DNA of 64,000 bases from Pseudomonas baetica (GTDB taxonomy: Bacteria > Pseudomonadota > Gammaproteobacteria > Pseudomonadales > Pseudomonadaceae), in the NCBI RefSeq assembly GCF_019733355.1, contig NZ_JAIHLQ010000027.1, positions 1-64,000 of the forward strand, given 5' to 3'. Below are positions 55,960 through 64,000 of this stretch, piece after piece; the first letter of the stretch is position 1; every line of letters starts with the position of its first letter. The translations under genes were made by a program, and so were the position numbers. The notes beneath the pieces were generated by a model. That model searched no databases, was not told the origin of the DNA, and was given only the letters and a program-made list of their open reading frames with translations.

Positions 55960-57033
55960 TCAGTGCATCAAGGCCTGAAAAGTGAACGGGTAACGGTACG
56001 AGGCTGGCCGCCCCTTGGCCGAGAGCTTGCGAAAACTCACGCCGTAGTCCGGCGAGCGTCCCATGGCCAGCATTCGCCGGGCATGAGTTTTATCGATCAG
56101 TTGCAGCAATGACACCTGACGATCGCGGCCGCCATGCTGATCCAGATTCACACCCTGCTCATGGTCATGCAGCTCCACCAGCGCCCAGCCACCCAAAGTG
56201 AAGTGTCCGCCCAACAGCACGCTCAAGCGCCCATCGACCAGGCCCTGCAGCGCCGCCGGTGAAGTATTGACCGCACTGAACAAGGCGTCTTGACCGGGGA
56301 TTTTGCCGGTCTCGGAAAACGCGCGCATTGCGCCGAAGGCCATTTCATCGTTGGCCGACCACACCAGTGACACCTTCGGATAGCGGGCGAACAACTGTTT
56401 GGCCTGTTCATAGGCGCGCTGCTGCGTCCAGCCGCTGTAGACACGTTGGCGCAAGCGTACTTGCGGATGTTCGGCCAATGCGCGCTGCATGCCGTGCTCA
56501 CGCAACTGCGCTGACGGCGTGATCTTCAAACCGGAGAACGCCAGCAGCTCGATCTGCTCGCCCGTGCTCACGGGCCTATGCAATCGAATCAACGCCTTCA
56601 TCATCAGGTAGCCGCCCTCCTCATCGTTCGGCACCAGGCTGCCGACCCGATCCGTACGTTCGCCGACCAGAGCTTGCTGGTCGGGGGTCAGTGCAGCGTT
56701 AACGATGAACAACTTCACACCACTGTCTTGAGCCAGACGCAGGATCTGCGGCGCCACGTATTGCTCGTTGACGAACATCAGGTAATCAGGACGATTCGGC
56801 CCCTGTAGCGCAAGACGCGCCTGAGCCAGCGTCAGTTCGGGTCGACGCAGGGAATAGAGAATTTGCAGATCAATGCCAAGATCCCGGGCGGCTGCCTGCA
56901 TGAATTGCGAATAACTGACCCAGAACGTCTCCTCGGTCGAGCCAGGATTGAGAAAAAGCACGGACTCCGCCCGCGCGCTGGACGCGAAAACCGCGCCAAA
57001 CAATAGAAAGCTGATGTGAAAAAACCTGAACAT
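55960..57033 (-). CDS. Periplasmic sugar-binding-type (PBP1) solute-binding protein
   Basis: 357 residues. Signal peptide MFRFFHISFLLFGAVFASSA, then a type-1 periplasmic-binding fold (NPGSTEETFW at the N-lobe, WSANDEMAFGAMRAF and GHFTLGGWALVE late). No permease or ATPase gene is near, so it may serve a distant transporter or a membrane sensor rather than uptake. Ligand unknown. Confidence 0.82.
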   Translation of the reverse strand: MFRFFHISFLLFGAVFASSARAESVLFLNPGSTEETFWVSYSQFMQAAARDLGIDLQILYSLRRPELTLAQARLALQGPNRPDYLMFVNEQYVAPQILRLAQDSGVKLFIVNAALTPDQQALVGERTDRVGSLVPNDEEGGYLMMKALIRLHRPVSTGEQIELLAFSGLKITPSAQLREHGMQRALAEHPQVRLRQRVYSGWTQQRAYEQAKQLFARYPKVSLVWSANDEMAFGAMRAFSETGKIPGQDALFSAVNTSPAALQGLVDGRLSVLLGGHFTLGGWALVELHDHEQGVNLDQHGGRDRQVSLLQLIDKTHARRMLAMGRSPDYGVSFRKLSAKGRPASYRYPFTFQALMH

Positions 57034-57148
57034 GAAACAGCCGGGCCCAAGGAAAAACAGCCGCGATTATAGCCTTCGAAAACCGGCTTCTGGCGCCTGA
57101 TTCCGTTTTTTGTCCGACAATCGTCGGGCACGGGCCCAGAGGGGTCGC

Positions 57149-57262
57149 TTACTGATGACTGACCCAGAATACCGCCGTCCCTACGACCAGAATGATCAGG
57201 AACAGAATCGCCCAGGCATCGACACTGCTGTCGCTTTTCCTTGCTTTGGTTGGGTTGCTCAT
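57149..57262 (-). CDS. 37-residue single-pass membrane peptide
   Basis: The ATG at 57262 is preceded by GAGGCG at a proper distance. The peptide reads MSNPTKARKSDSSVDAW and then one hydrophobic helix (AILFLIILVVGTAVFWV) ending SHQ. A polar, basic cytosolic head and a clean helix with a ribosome site make it a believable small protein. I recall similar short peptides in other pseudomonads but cannot verify this. Function unknown. It lies alone between the binding-protein gene and cysI. Confidence 0.7.
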   Translation of the reverse strand: MSNPTKARKSDSSVDAWAILFLIILVVGTAVFWVSHQ

Positions 57263-57554
57263 TGCATCGCCTCTTGTCGGTTTTATCGGTGATTGCACAA
57301 AGACTCGACCACAGTTAAGACGATGATTGTCCGCACGACAAATGTGGGTTAGTTGACAGCAATTCTCGTTAGGCGATTTGGTTCTTTACATATACTCAAA
57401 CATCACTTTTGCGCATAACTGCAAACGGGTATATTGCCCCGGCTCCGTTAGAGAGTGCGCGGCCGTGCGCGCAGAATTGCAGAGGCAACCTCGGACTCCA
57501 GCAAGCGAAAACGCAGCGTTTTCCGAGTAGCCCAAGCCTGAGAACAGGACTTAT

Positions 57555-59213
57555 ATGTACGTATACGACGAGTACGATCAGCGGATCATCGAGGACCGCG
57601 TCAAGCAGTTCCGTGATCAGACCCGACGCTATCTGGCAGGTGAGCTGAGCGAGGAAGAATTCCGTCCCCTGCGCCTGCAAAATGGCCTCTACATCCAGCG
57701 TTTCGCGCCGATGTTGCGAGTGGCAGTGCCTTACGGCCAACTGACTTCGCGTCAGACCCGCATGATGGCCAAGATTGCCCGCGACTACGACAAGGGCTAC
57801 GCCCACATCAGCACGCGACAGAACGTGCAGTTCAACTGGCCGGCGGTGGAAGACATCCCGGACATCCTGGCGGAACTGGCCACGGTGCAGATGCACGCGA
57901 TCCAGACCAGCGGCAACTGCCTGCGCAACGTCACCACCGACCAGTTCGCCGGTGTCGCTGCCGACGAAGTGATCGACCCGCGCCCATGGTGCGAGATCGT
58001 GCGTCAGTGGACCACGTTCCACCCTGAATTCGCTTACCTGCCGCGCAAATTCAAGATCGCGGTCAACGGTTCGACCGCTGACCGCGCAGCCATTGAAGTT
58101 CACGATATTGGCCTGGAGCCAGTGCACAACGAAGCTGGCGAACTGGGCTTCCGCGTGCTGGTCGGTGGCGGCCTCGGTCGTACTCCGGTCGTCGGCGCGT
58201 TCATCAATGAGTTTCTGCCATGGCAGGACCTGTTGAGCTACCTCGACGCCATCCTGCGGGTCTACAACCGTTACGGCCGTCGCGACAACAAATACAAGGC
58301 ACGGATCAAGATCCTCGTCAAAGCGCTGACCCCTGAAGCATTCGCGCAGAAAGTCGATGCCGAAATGGAGCACCTGCGCGGTGGCCAGACCACATTGACC
58401 GAGGCCGAACTTCATCGCGTCGCCAAGCACTTCGTTGACCCGGACTACAAGGCGCTGGACAACCAGGCTGCCGAACTGGCCGCGCTGGACAAAGAACACC
58501 CCGGGTTCGCTCGCTGGCGCACCCGCAACACCCTGGCGCACAAGAAGCCGGGTTATGTGGCCGTCACCCTGTCGCTGAAACCGACCGGCGTTGCGCCGGG
58601 CGACATCACCGACAAACAGCTCGACGCCGTTGCCGATCTGGCCGAGCGCTACAGCTTCGGTCAACTGCGCACCTCCCACGAGCAGAACATCATTCTTGCC
58701 GATGTCGAGCAGAGCCAGTTGTTCACTCTGTGGGGCGAGCTGCGTGAGGGTGGTTTCGCCACGCCGAACATCGGCCTGCTGACCGACATCATTTGCTGCC
58801 CTGGCGGTGATTTCTGCTCGCTGGCCAACGCCAAGTCGATCCCGATTGCCGAATCGATCCAGCGCCGTTTCGACGACCTCGATTACCTGTTCGACATCGG
58901 TGAACTGGACCTGAACATCTCCGGCTGCATGAACGCCTGCGGTCACCACCACGTCGGCCACATCGGCATCCTCGGGGTGGACAAGAAAGGTGAGGAGTTC
59001 TATCAGGTTTCCCTCGGCGGCAGCGCCAGCCGGGATGCGAGCCTGGGCAAGATCCTCGGTCCGTCCTTCGCTCAGGAAGCCATGCCTGACGTCATCTCGA
59101 AGCTGATCGACGTGTACGTTGAACAACGTACCGAAGACGAGCGCTTCATCGACACCTATCAGCGTATTGGCATCGACCTCTTCAAGGAACGCGTCTATGC
59201 AGCGAATCATTAA
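57555..59213 (+). CDS. cysI: Sulfite reductase hemoprotein (CysI/NirA type)
   Basis: 552 residues. Two ferredoxin-like nitrite/sulfite-reductase half domains alternate with two siroheme/4Fe-4S domains. The cluster Cys pairs are in DIICCPGGDFCSLA and NISGCMNACGHHHVGHIG, and HISTRQNVQFNW is the siroheme-side motif. It reduces sulfite to sulfide for cysteine synthesis in the cytosol. CAGGA lies before the ATG. It overlaps the DUF934 gene by 17 bases. Confidence 0.93.
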   Translation: MYVYDEYDQRIIEDRVKQFRDQTRRYLAGELSEEEFRPLRLQNGLYIQRFAPMLRVAVPYGQLTSRQTRMMAKIARDYDKGYAHISTRQNVQFNWPAVEDIPDILAELATVQMHAIQTSGNCLRNVTTDQFAGVAADEVIDPRPWCEIVRQWTTFHPEFAYLPRKFKIAVNGSTADRAAIEVHDIGLEPVHNEAGELGFRVLVGGGLGRTPVVGAFINEFLPWQDLLSYLDAILRVYNRYGRRDNKYKARIKILVKALTPEAFAQKVDAEMEHLRGGQTTLTEAELHRVAKHFVDPDYKALDNQAAELAALDKEHPGFARWRTRNTLAHKKPGYVAVTLSLKPTGVAPGDITDKQLDAVADLAERYSFGQLRTSHEQNIILADVEQSQLFTLWGELREGGFATPNIGLLTDIICCPGGDFCSLANAKSIPIAESIQRRFDDLDYLFDIGELDLNISGCMNACGHHHVGHIGILGVDKKGEEFYQVSLGGSASRDASLGKILGPSFAQEAMPDVISKLIDVYVEQRTEDERFIDTYQRIGIDLFKERVYAANH

Positions 59214-59691
59214 GAACAACGAAGTCGTCGACGAAACCTGGCACCTGCTGCCGAAGGATTTCAACATCGACGAGATCAGCAACTGCGACGATCTGATCGT
59301 GCCACTGCAACTGTGGCGCGAACACAGCCGTATGCTCAAGGCCCGCGACGGCGGCCTGGGTGTATGGCTTGATGCCGACGAAGAGGCCGAGGAAATCGGT
59401 GAAGACGTTGCGCAGTTCCAGGTAATCGCGCTGAACTTCCCGGCGTTCACCGACGGGCGCAACTACTCCAACGCACGCCTGCTGCGTGACCGTTACGGTT
59501 TCAAAGGCGAACTGCGGGCCATCGGTGATGTATTGCGTGACCAACTGTTCTACATGCATCGCTGCGGTTTCGACGCCTTTGCCATACGCCCGGACAAAGA
59601 CCCGTACGAAGCGCTTGAAGGCCTCAAGGATTTTTCGGTGACCTATCAGGCGGCCACTGACGAACCGCTGCCGCTATTCCGTCGTCGCTAA
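59197..59691 (+). CDS. DUF934 protein, sulfite-reductase partner
   Basis: 164 residues from the ATG at 59197 inside the end of cysI. LPKDFNIDEI, the acidic GVWLDADEEAEEIGEDV and NFPAFTDGRNYSNARLLRDRYGF define DUF934, which regularly follows this type of cysI. It has been proposed as an accessory or electron-delivery factor; this is not proven. A terminator follows. Confidence 0.9.
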   Translation: MQRIIKNNEVVDETWHLLPKDFNIDEISNCDDLIVPLQLWREHSRMLKARDGGLGVWLDADEEAEEIGEDVAQFQVIALNFPAFTDGRNYSNARLLRDRYGFKGELRAIGDVLRDQLFYMHRCGFDAFAIRPDKDPYEALEGLKDFSVTYQAATDEPLPLFRRR

Positions 59692-59714
59692 ACCTGCGGG
59701 TTTGCCGCAGACAC

Positions 59715-59745
59715 AAAAACGCCGGTCAATGACCGGCGTTTTTTT
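59715..59745. terminator. Rho-independent terminator after cysI-DUF934
   Basis: AAAAACGCCGGTC and GACCGGCGTTTTTTT form a perfect stem around AAT. It is also usable by the convergent sohB gene. Confidence 0.93.
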
Positions 59746-59758
59746 ATGCGCGACTGTT

Positions 59759-60790
59759 TTACCAGAAACGTTGCTGGGTCAGACGACTCCACCAGCTCAA
59801 CAGCACGCGATCCACCGAACCGCTAGCCGCCATGCCGATACGCTCTTGCAGGCTTTTACGCTCGGCGTAGTGCAGGTGGTAGACCTCGGCCTGTTTGGCC
59901 TTCTGCGCGAGGTATTCGTCGCTGGTCTTGAGTTCATCAACCAGTTGCTTGTCCAGCGCTGCAACACCAAGCCAGACTTCACCTGTGGCCACTTCATCGA
60001 TCGCCAGTTGCGGACGATAGCGAGCGACAAAGTTCTTGAACAACTGATGGGTGATGTCCAGGTCTTCCTGAAACTTCTCGCGGCCCTTCTCGGTGTTTTC
60101 GCCGAACACGGTCAGGGTGCGTTTGTACTCTCCGGCGGTCAGCACTTCAAAGTCGATATCGTGCTTTTTCAGCAAGCGGTTGACGTTGGGCAACTGCGCG
60201 ACCACGCCAATCGAGCCAAGGATGGCGAACGGTGCACTGATGATCTTGTCGCCGATGCACGCCATCATGTAGCCGCCGCTGGCCGCGACCTTGTCGATAC
60301 ACACGGTCAACGGCACGCCGGCTTCACGAATACGGGCCAGTTGCGAGGAGGCCAGACCGTAGCTGTGGACCATGCCGCCACCGCTTTCCAAACGCAGGAC
60401 GACTTCGTCCTTGGGTGTGGCGAGTGTCAGCAGCGCGGTGATTTCATGACGCAGGCTTTCGGTGGCCGAAGCCTTGATATCGCCGTCGAAATCCAGCACG
60501 AACACCCGTGGTTTGGCTTCGGGCTTTTTCTTCTGCTTCTTCTCGCTTTTCTCGGACTTGGCCTCGCCCTTGCGCAAGGCCTTGAGTTGATCCTTGTCGA
60601 GCAGCGTTTGCTCAAGGCGCTCACGCAGGCCTTTATAGAAATCATTGAGCTTGCTGACCTGCAACTGACCTGCCGACTTGCGCCGCCCCTTGCTGCGCAA
60701 CGCGGCAAAACTGGCGAGCACTACCAGAATGGCGATCACCAGCGTGACGGTCTTGGCCAGGAAACTGGCGTATTCGGTGAAAAACTCCAC
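59759..60790 (-). CDS. sohB: SohB, S49-family inner-membrane protease
   Basis: 343 residues from a GTG with AAGGAG five bases before it. A membrane helix at ~13-32, a charged coiled linker rich in Lys/Glu (70-93), then a ClpP/crotonase-like peptidase domain with Ser171 in KVAASGGYM and Lys223 in TAGEYKRTL, the Ser-Lys dyad of SppA/SohB. Active on the periplasmic side of the inner membrane. Confidence 0.93.
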   Translation of the reverse strand: MEFFTEYASFLAKTVTLVIAILVVLASFAALRSKGRRKSAGQLQVSKLNDFYKGLRERLEQTLLDKDQLKALRKGEAKSEKSEKKQKKKPEAKPRVFVLDFDGDIKASATESLRHEITALLTLATPKDEVVLRLESGGGMVHSYGLASSQLARIREAGVPLTVCIDKVAASGGYMMACIGDKIISAPFAILGSIGVVAQLPNVNRLLKKHDIDFEVLTAGEYKRTLTVFGENTEKGREKFQEDLDITHQLFKNFVARYRPQLAIDEVATGEVWLGVAALDKQLVDELKTSDEYLAQKAKQAEVYHLHYAERKSLQERIGMAASGSVDRVLLSWWSRLTQQRFW

Positions 60791-60994
60791 AGAGACTCCT
60801 TAAAACGATGCGTGGATGTAACACACACGCGGGATGGCGCCAGCATACCCATGCGCCGGCTCCTCGACCAGCCGTGAAACCTCTGGCAACACGCCTGTAA
60901 CGGGCATTTCAAACAAGCGTATGTTTTTTCATTGACAGCTCCCCATCATCCTCATAACCTCGCCAAACCTTCAACGTACCGGGAAGACGCGGAC

Positions 60995-61705
60995 GTGGGC
61001 AGCATCTATTTGATTCGACATGGCCAGGCCTCCTTTGGTGCAGACGACTATGACGTCCTGTCACCGACCGGCGTGCGCCAGGCAGAAGTCCTCGGCCAGC
61101 ACCTCGCTGAACTGGGTATCCGCTTTGACCGCTGCCTCGCGGGTGACCTGCGTCGCCAACAGCACACGGCCACCAGCGCGCTGGAACAATTCACCGCGCA
61201 AGGCCTGTCGGTACCGATGCTGGAAACCGATTGTGCCTTCAACGAATTCGACGCCGACGCCGTGATCCGCGCCCTGCTCCCGGCCATGTTGCCGGACGAA
61301 CCGGAAGCGCTCGACATCCTGCGCAATGCCGCGCAAAACCGCGGCGAGTTCCAGCGCATTTTCGCTTTGATCATTGAGCGGTGGCTGGCCGGCACTTACG
61401 ACCCGCCGGGGCTGGAGAGCTGGCTGGGCTTTGTCGAACGGGTTCAGGCCGGATTGCACCGAATCCTCGAACAAGCTGAAAAGAATCAGAAAATCGCCGT
61501 GTTCACCTCCGGCGGCACCATCACCGCACTGCTCCACCTCATTACGCAAATGCCTGCGAAACAGGCCTTTGAATTGAACTGGCAAATCGTCAACACCTCG
61601 CTCAACCAGCTGAAATTCCGCGGTCGCGAGGTGGCTTTGGCTTCCTTCAACAGTCATGCACACCTGCAACTGTTGAAGGCCCCGGAACTCATCACCTTCC
61701 GCTGA
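60995..61705 (+). CDS. Histidine phosphatase-superfamily protein
   Basis: 236 residues from a GTG at 60995 (GGAAG nine bases before it); a TTG 21 codons upstream is less likely. The N-terminal IRHGQAS carries the phospho-acceptor His9, and SGGTITALL near residue 170 takes the place of the second catalytic segment. The rest of the fold fits broad-specificity phosphatases and phosphoglycerate-mutase relatives. Substrate not predictable. Confidence 0.88.
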   Translation: MGSIYLIRHGQASFGADDYDVLSPTGVRQAEVLGQHLAELGIRFDRCLAGDLRRQQHTATSALEQFTAQGLSVPMLETDCAFNEFDADAVIRALLPAMLPDEPEALDILRNAAQNRGEFQRIFALIIERWLAGTYDPPGLESWLGFVERVQAGLHRILEQAEKNQKIAVFTSGGTITALLHLITQMPAKQAFELNWQIVNTSLNQLKFRGREVALASFNSHAHLQLLKAPELITFR

Positions 61706-61769
61706 GTCCGGATTACTGTGAACCTTGCTGTAATCAACCTGCTCTTATTACCCAAGAAAGGATCGAACC

Positions 61770-62084
61770 ATGACCTCCGTAGCTGATGCCGTACAAGCAA
61801 TGAAAGCCAAGTTCAACCCAGCCGCTGCTGCCGGTCTGGATCTGGTCTTCGGTTTCCGCATCGACGAGACCAAGAACTTCTCGCTGATCGTCAAGGACAG
61901 CACCTGCGAACTGCAAGAAGGCGAGAACCCGGACGCCCAGGTCACTCTGGTGATGGACGGCGAAACCCTGGAAGGCATCGTCGACGGTTCGACCGACGGC
62001 ATGCAAGCATTCATGGGCGGCAAACTGCGCGCTGAAGGCGACATGATGCTGGCGATGAAACTGTCCGAACTGTTCCCGTCGTAA
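61770..62084 (+). CDS. SCP2 sterol-carrier-domain protein
   Basis: 104 residues, a stand-alone SCP2 domain: helix FNPAAAAGLDLVFGFRI, strand LIVKDSTCEL, D-A-Q-V-T-L, and the C-terminal QAFMGGKLRAEGDMMLAMKL helix. Such proteins bind hydrophobic ligands in the cytosol. AAAGGA lies before the ATG. It sits 65 bases behind the phosphatase gene, possibly in one operon. Confidence 0.92.
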   Translation: MTSVADAVQAMKAKFNPAAAAGLDLVFGFRIDETKNFSLIVKDSTCELQEGENPDAQVTLVMDGETLEGIVDGSTDGMQAFMGGKLRAEGDMMLAMKLSELFPS

Positions 62085-62097
62085 GACTACGATTCGG

Positions 62098-62134
62098 AAA
62101 AAAACAAATCCCGCCTTGGTGGCGGGATTTGTCG
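62098..62134. terminator. Terminator after the SCP2 gene
   Basis: ACAAATCCCGCC and GGCGGGATTTGT pair around TTGGT, with an A run in front. Usable from both sides. Confidence 0.88.
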
Positions 62135-62142
62135 TTTCAGGG

Positions 62143-62619
62143 TCAATGGATGCCGGCGGCGTCCAGCGCCTTGAAGACCTGCCGATCGGCAACCTGGGGC
62201 TCACTGTCGGGGTACATCAACTGAACGCCGCCTCCGGGAAGGATTTCAGCGGTTTGCGCATCACGCGCGAAGGTGATGACATACCGCTCCCCCTGATACT
62301 TCAAGTAGATATTGTAATAATCCTGCGGCTGATCCGGTGCTGCGAAAGCACTGTAACGATAGCGGGGGCTTGGCACCGGCATCGGAGGATCCTTTCGCAA
62401 CGACTCTCCACCCACGTCAGGATTCGCAGACTCCAAGGCCACAATCGCCGTAGCGACCAATTCATCGTTGTTTGCCGATACCAGAAGTAAAGTCAGGGTG
62501 CGTTGCAAGGTAACGGAGCTGACTTCGCCATTCACAACATCACGACGGTACATGCCGTTGTGAAACCACTTAGAGGCGTCAAAGCGGTTTTCTTCCTGGC
62601 TCCAATCGCCGTAATACAT
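62143..62619 (-). CDS. Truncated paralogue of the neighbouring membrane-anchored protein
   Basis: 158 residues from the ATG at 62619 (MYYGDWSQ), though the frame is open 51 bases further to a TTG. It aligns along its length with the next gene: MYYG.WS...NRFDA..WF..GMY, then N-D-E-L-V-A, YVITFARDAQT and the C-terminal FK.LD. The copy lacks the N-terminal membrane helix, and no ribosome site precedes it. The open codons further upstream do not restore a helix, so the gene looks like a 5'-truncated duplicate. Family unknown. Confidence 0.65.
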   Translation of the reverse strand: MYYGDWSQEENRFDASKWFHNGMYRRDVVNGEVSSVTLQRTLTLLLVSANNDELVATAIVALESANPDVGGESLRKDPPMPVPSPRYRYSAFAAPDQPQDYYNIYLKYQGERYVITFARDAQTAEILPGGGVQLMYPDSEPQVADRQVFKALDAAGIH

Positions 62620-62717
62620 TAGAAGGGAGCACAAATTGAATAAGGGCTGGCACTGCGCGTAAGCGCCCAATGCCTTTCGATTTAATGAACGCAGTGTTCA
62701 CATTCAACTAACAGCCC

Positions 62718-63323
62718 TTAACGGCGCAGGCTCTGAGCCTCGTCCAGTTCCTTGAATATCCGCACGTAATGCGCATCGGATTCCTGGTTCGGATAAACCA
62801 GTTTTGCACTGTTTTTATCGATCAGCTCTCCCGTTTGCGCATCTCGGCTGAAGGTGATGACAAACCGTTGATTTCCCAGATTCAGGAACAGGTTATAGAG
62901 ATCGACTGGCTTGTCCGGCTTGTCGAACTTGCTGATCCAGTACCTGACACGCCCAGTCAGATCCGGTGGGTCGTTGATAAGCGAGTCGGTATTGACCTGG
63001 GGAAAGTCATACTCAAGCGCCACCCCTGCGATGGCGACGAGGTCATCGTTCATGTTCGCCGTAACCGGCAGAGGTTTATTGCGCAGCATGCTTTCGGCGC
63101 TTGCTTCGGCCGGGGTTTCCATGAGACGGCGGCTGTACATTCCGCTTGTAAACCAGCGAGTGGCGTCGAAACGATTATCGTCTGGACTCCAGATGCCGTA
63201 ATACATCATTACTTTCGAGGACATTTCGTCTTCCTTGCCAACGAGATATAGACCCATCAAAACCGCGACGGCCAATAGCCCGATCGCACGAAAAACCGTT
63301 GGTTTTTTTATAGTTGAGGTCAT
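62718..63323 (-). CDS. Membrane-anchored protein of unknown family, possible immunity protein
   Basis: 201 residues from an ATG that overlaps the stop of the gene before it (ATGA at 63323-63320), so the two are coupled. One N-terminal helix (FRAIGLLAVAVLMGLYLV) would place the body (VMMYYGIWSPDDNRFDATRW ... RFVITFSRDAQTGEL) in the periplasm. No known domain recognised. Coupling to an effector-like gene, membrane anchoring and a tandem paralogue suggest an immunity role, by inference only. Confidence 0.65.
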   Translation of the reverse strand: MTSTIKKPTVFRAIGLLAVAVLMGLYLVGKEDEMSSKVMMYYGIWSPDDNRFDATRWFTSGMYSRRLMETPAEASAESMLRNKPLPVTANMNDDLVAIAGVALEYDFPQVNTDSLINDPPDLTGRVRYWISKFDKPDKPVDLYNLFLNLGNQRFVITFSRDAQTGELIDKNSAKLVYPNQESDAHYVRIFKELDEAQSLRR

Positions 63324-64000
63324 TTGGCTGGTTTGTATTCGCACAGCTTTTTGGGAACGCCATCCGGTGTATTGCCAGATCGTACGCCATGGACAGCCCC
63401 CTCAGCGTCTAGGGGATATCCGAGTGTGTCGTTGTAATGTCCCCGTCCTTGAGCTTGTTTCAACAGCGCGGGATCTTTGCTGGCGGTGCGGTGGGCTGTC
63501 AACCGACGCTGGTAATCACTGAGATTCTCGCGGTAGGCACGGCTGGCGGCCTTGTCCGTTTCCTGCTTGGTCGGTGCCTGCTCCACCGCGGCACGATCTT
63601 CGTTGGTTCCATAGGTCTGGTCATACAGACTGCGCCGAGGAAATGCCCACACGGTTGTTCCAGTGGCATCAGCCATTATTTGCGCCAGACTGAGTTCAAA
63701 GTGCGGGTCTTCATTTTCCGCTACCTTCACGCTCGCGTTGATCCCTAATCCGGTTCGGCATGCGTAGGAATAGATCTTCGCGCCATAGGCGAACGCGTCA
63801 GGCGTAAACATGCGAGCCTGGGCATCACGTAAACGGTAGCTGTCACGTTTGTCCAGCTCGTACCCCAGTTCTATGCTGCCTACAACGCCGTGTGAAAAGA
63901 AATCCATTTGCTTGATTTCCCGACTTCTGCGTTTTCGACTCGCGACAAAATCAACCAACTGCGAAATTGAATCGTACTCGCGATACTCGGCACCATAACC
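63320..64000 (-). CDS. C-terminal part of a CHAT/caspase-like protein (cut by window edge)
   Basis: The frame is open to the last base of the window, so only the last ~226 residues are seen and the start lies outside. The visible part has a strand ending S-H-G (His at 63892-63890) and, 44 residues later, IYSYACRTG (Cys at 63760-63758). These match the His-Gly and Ala-Cys landmarks of clan CD cysteine peptidases (CHAT/caspase-like), with FTPDAF before and SLAQIMADATG after. The C-terminal ~90 residues are polar and probably extended. It could be a secreted effector or a regulatory peptidase. Confidence 0.6.
   Translation of the reverse strand, partial: GYGAEYREYDSISQLVDFVASRKRRSREIKQMDFFSHGVVGSIELGYELDKRDSYRLRDAQARMFTPDAFAYGAKIYSYACRTGLGINASVKVAENEDPHFELSLAQIMADATGTTVWAFPRRSLYDQTYGTNEDRAAVEQAPTKQETDKAASRAYRENLSDYQRRLTAHRTASKDPALLKQAQGRGHYNDTLGYPLDAEGAVHGVRSGNTPDGVPKKLCEYKPAK

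Noticed and set aside
57396..59462. 688-codon minus-strand frame opposite cysI
   Set aside because: Shadow of cysI and DUF934, both with conserved cluster motifs on the other strand.
1..64000. tRNA and rRNA genes
   Set aside because: No tRNA-like cloverleaf, TTCGAATCC-type arm in context, or rRNA segment was noticed on reading. A tRNAscan/Infernal run would be decisive.

Overview
The window reads as a chromosomal segment of a fluorescent-group Pseudomonas. The evidence is the set of core genes (metH, cysI plus DUF934, cti, nfuA, sohB, cobN/cobW, cbtAB), a GC-rich codon bias, and several REP/REPIN hairpins of the GTGGGAGC...GCTCGCGA type found in that group. Species cannot be fixed from the sequence alone.

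Layout. (1) 1-16.3 kb is a contact-dependent inhibition (CDI / two-partner secretion) island read on the minus strand: cdiB (disrupted), a 2877-aa CdiA, its small putative immunity gene, and then two displaced cdiA-CT toxin/immunity modules. One has a ParB-like toxin candidate with a SUKH immunity protein. The other has a YwqJ-type deaminase toxin candidate with an unrecognised immunity protein. kptA (RNA 2'-phosphotransferase) sits between them on the plus strand. An IS66 transposase scar marks the junction of the distal module, and an IS4-type transposase end closes the island. (2) 16.5-18.1 kb holds an alpha/beta hydrolase and a membrane protein. (3) 18.7-31.6 kb is a secreted-peroxidase locus: an animal-type heme peroxidase fused to RTX repeats, now split by an in-frame amber codon, then a histidine kinase and a LuxR-type response regulator that converge stop to stop, then a complete type I secretion operon (ABC, HlyD, TolC). 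(4) 31.7-37.8 kb holds a LysR regulator divergent from a succinate-semialdehyde dehydrogenase, a TerC/CBS membrane protein and a phospholipase-D-like protein. (5) 38-48.5 kb is a cobalamin region. cobW-cobN-ChlI-ChlD run on the minus strand behind one cobalamin riboswitch, and cbtB-cbtA-cobE-cobM run on the plus strand behind a second one; between the riboswitches lies a ~0.9 kb imperfect inverted repeat with a hexamer tandem array. B12-dependent metH follows at 51.8 kb. (6) 48.5-62.1 kb is housekeeping: nfuA, cti, metH, DUF2970, a solitary periplasmic binding protein, a 37-aa membrane peptide, cysI plus DUF934, sohB, a histidine phosphatase and an SCP2 protein. (7) 62.1-64 kb, cut by the window edge, is a candidate effector/immunity cluster: the C-terminal part of a protein with CHAT/caspase-like His-Gly and Ala-Cys motifs, followed by two paralogous small proteins, one of which lacks the N-terminal membrane anchor.

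The strongest second-look items are the orphan deaminase toxin with its IS66 scar, the amber codon in the peroxidase-RTX gene, the broken cdiB, the REPIN inserted in frame in cobN, and the right-edge CHAT-like protein with duplicated partners.
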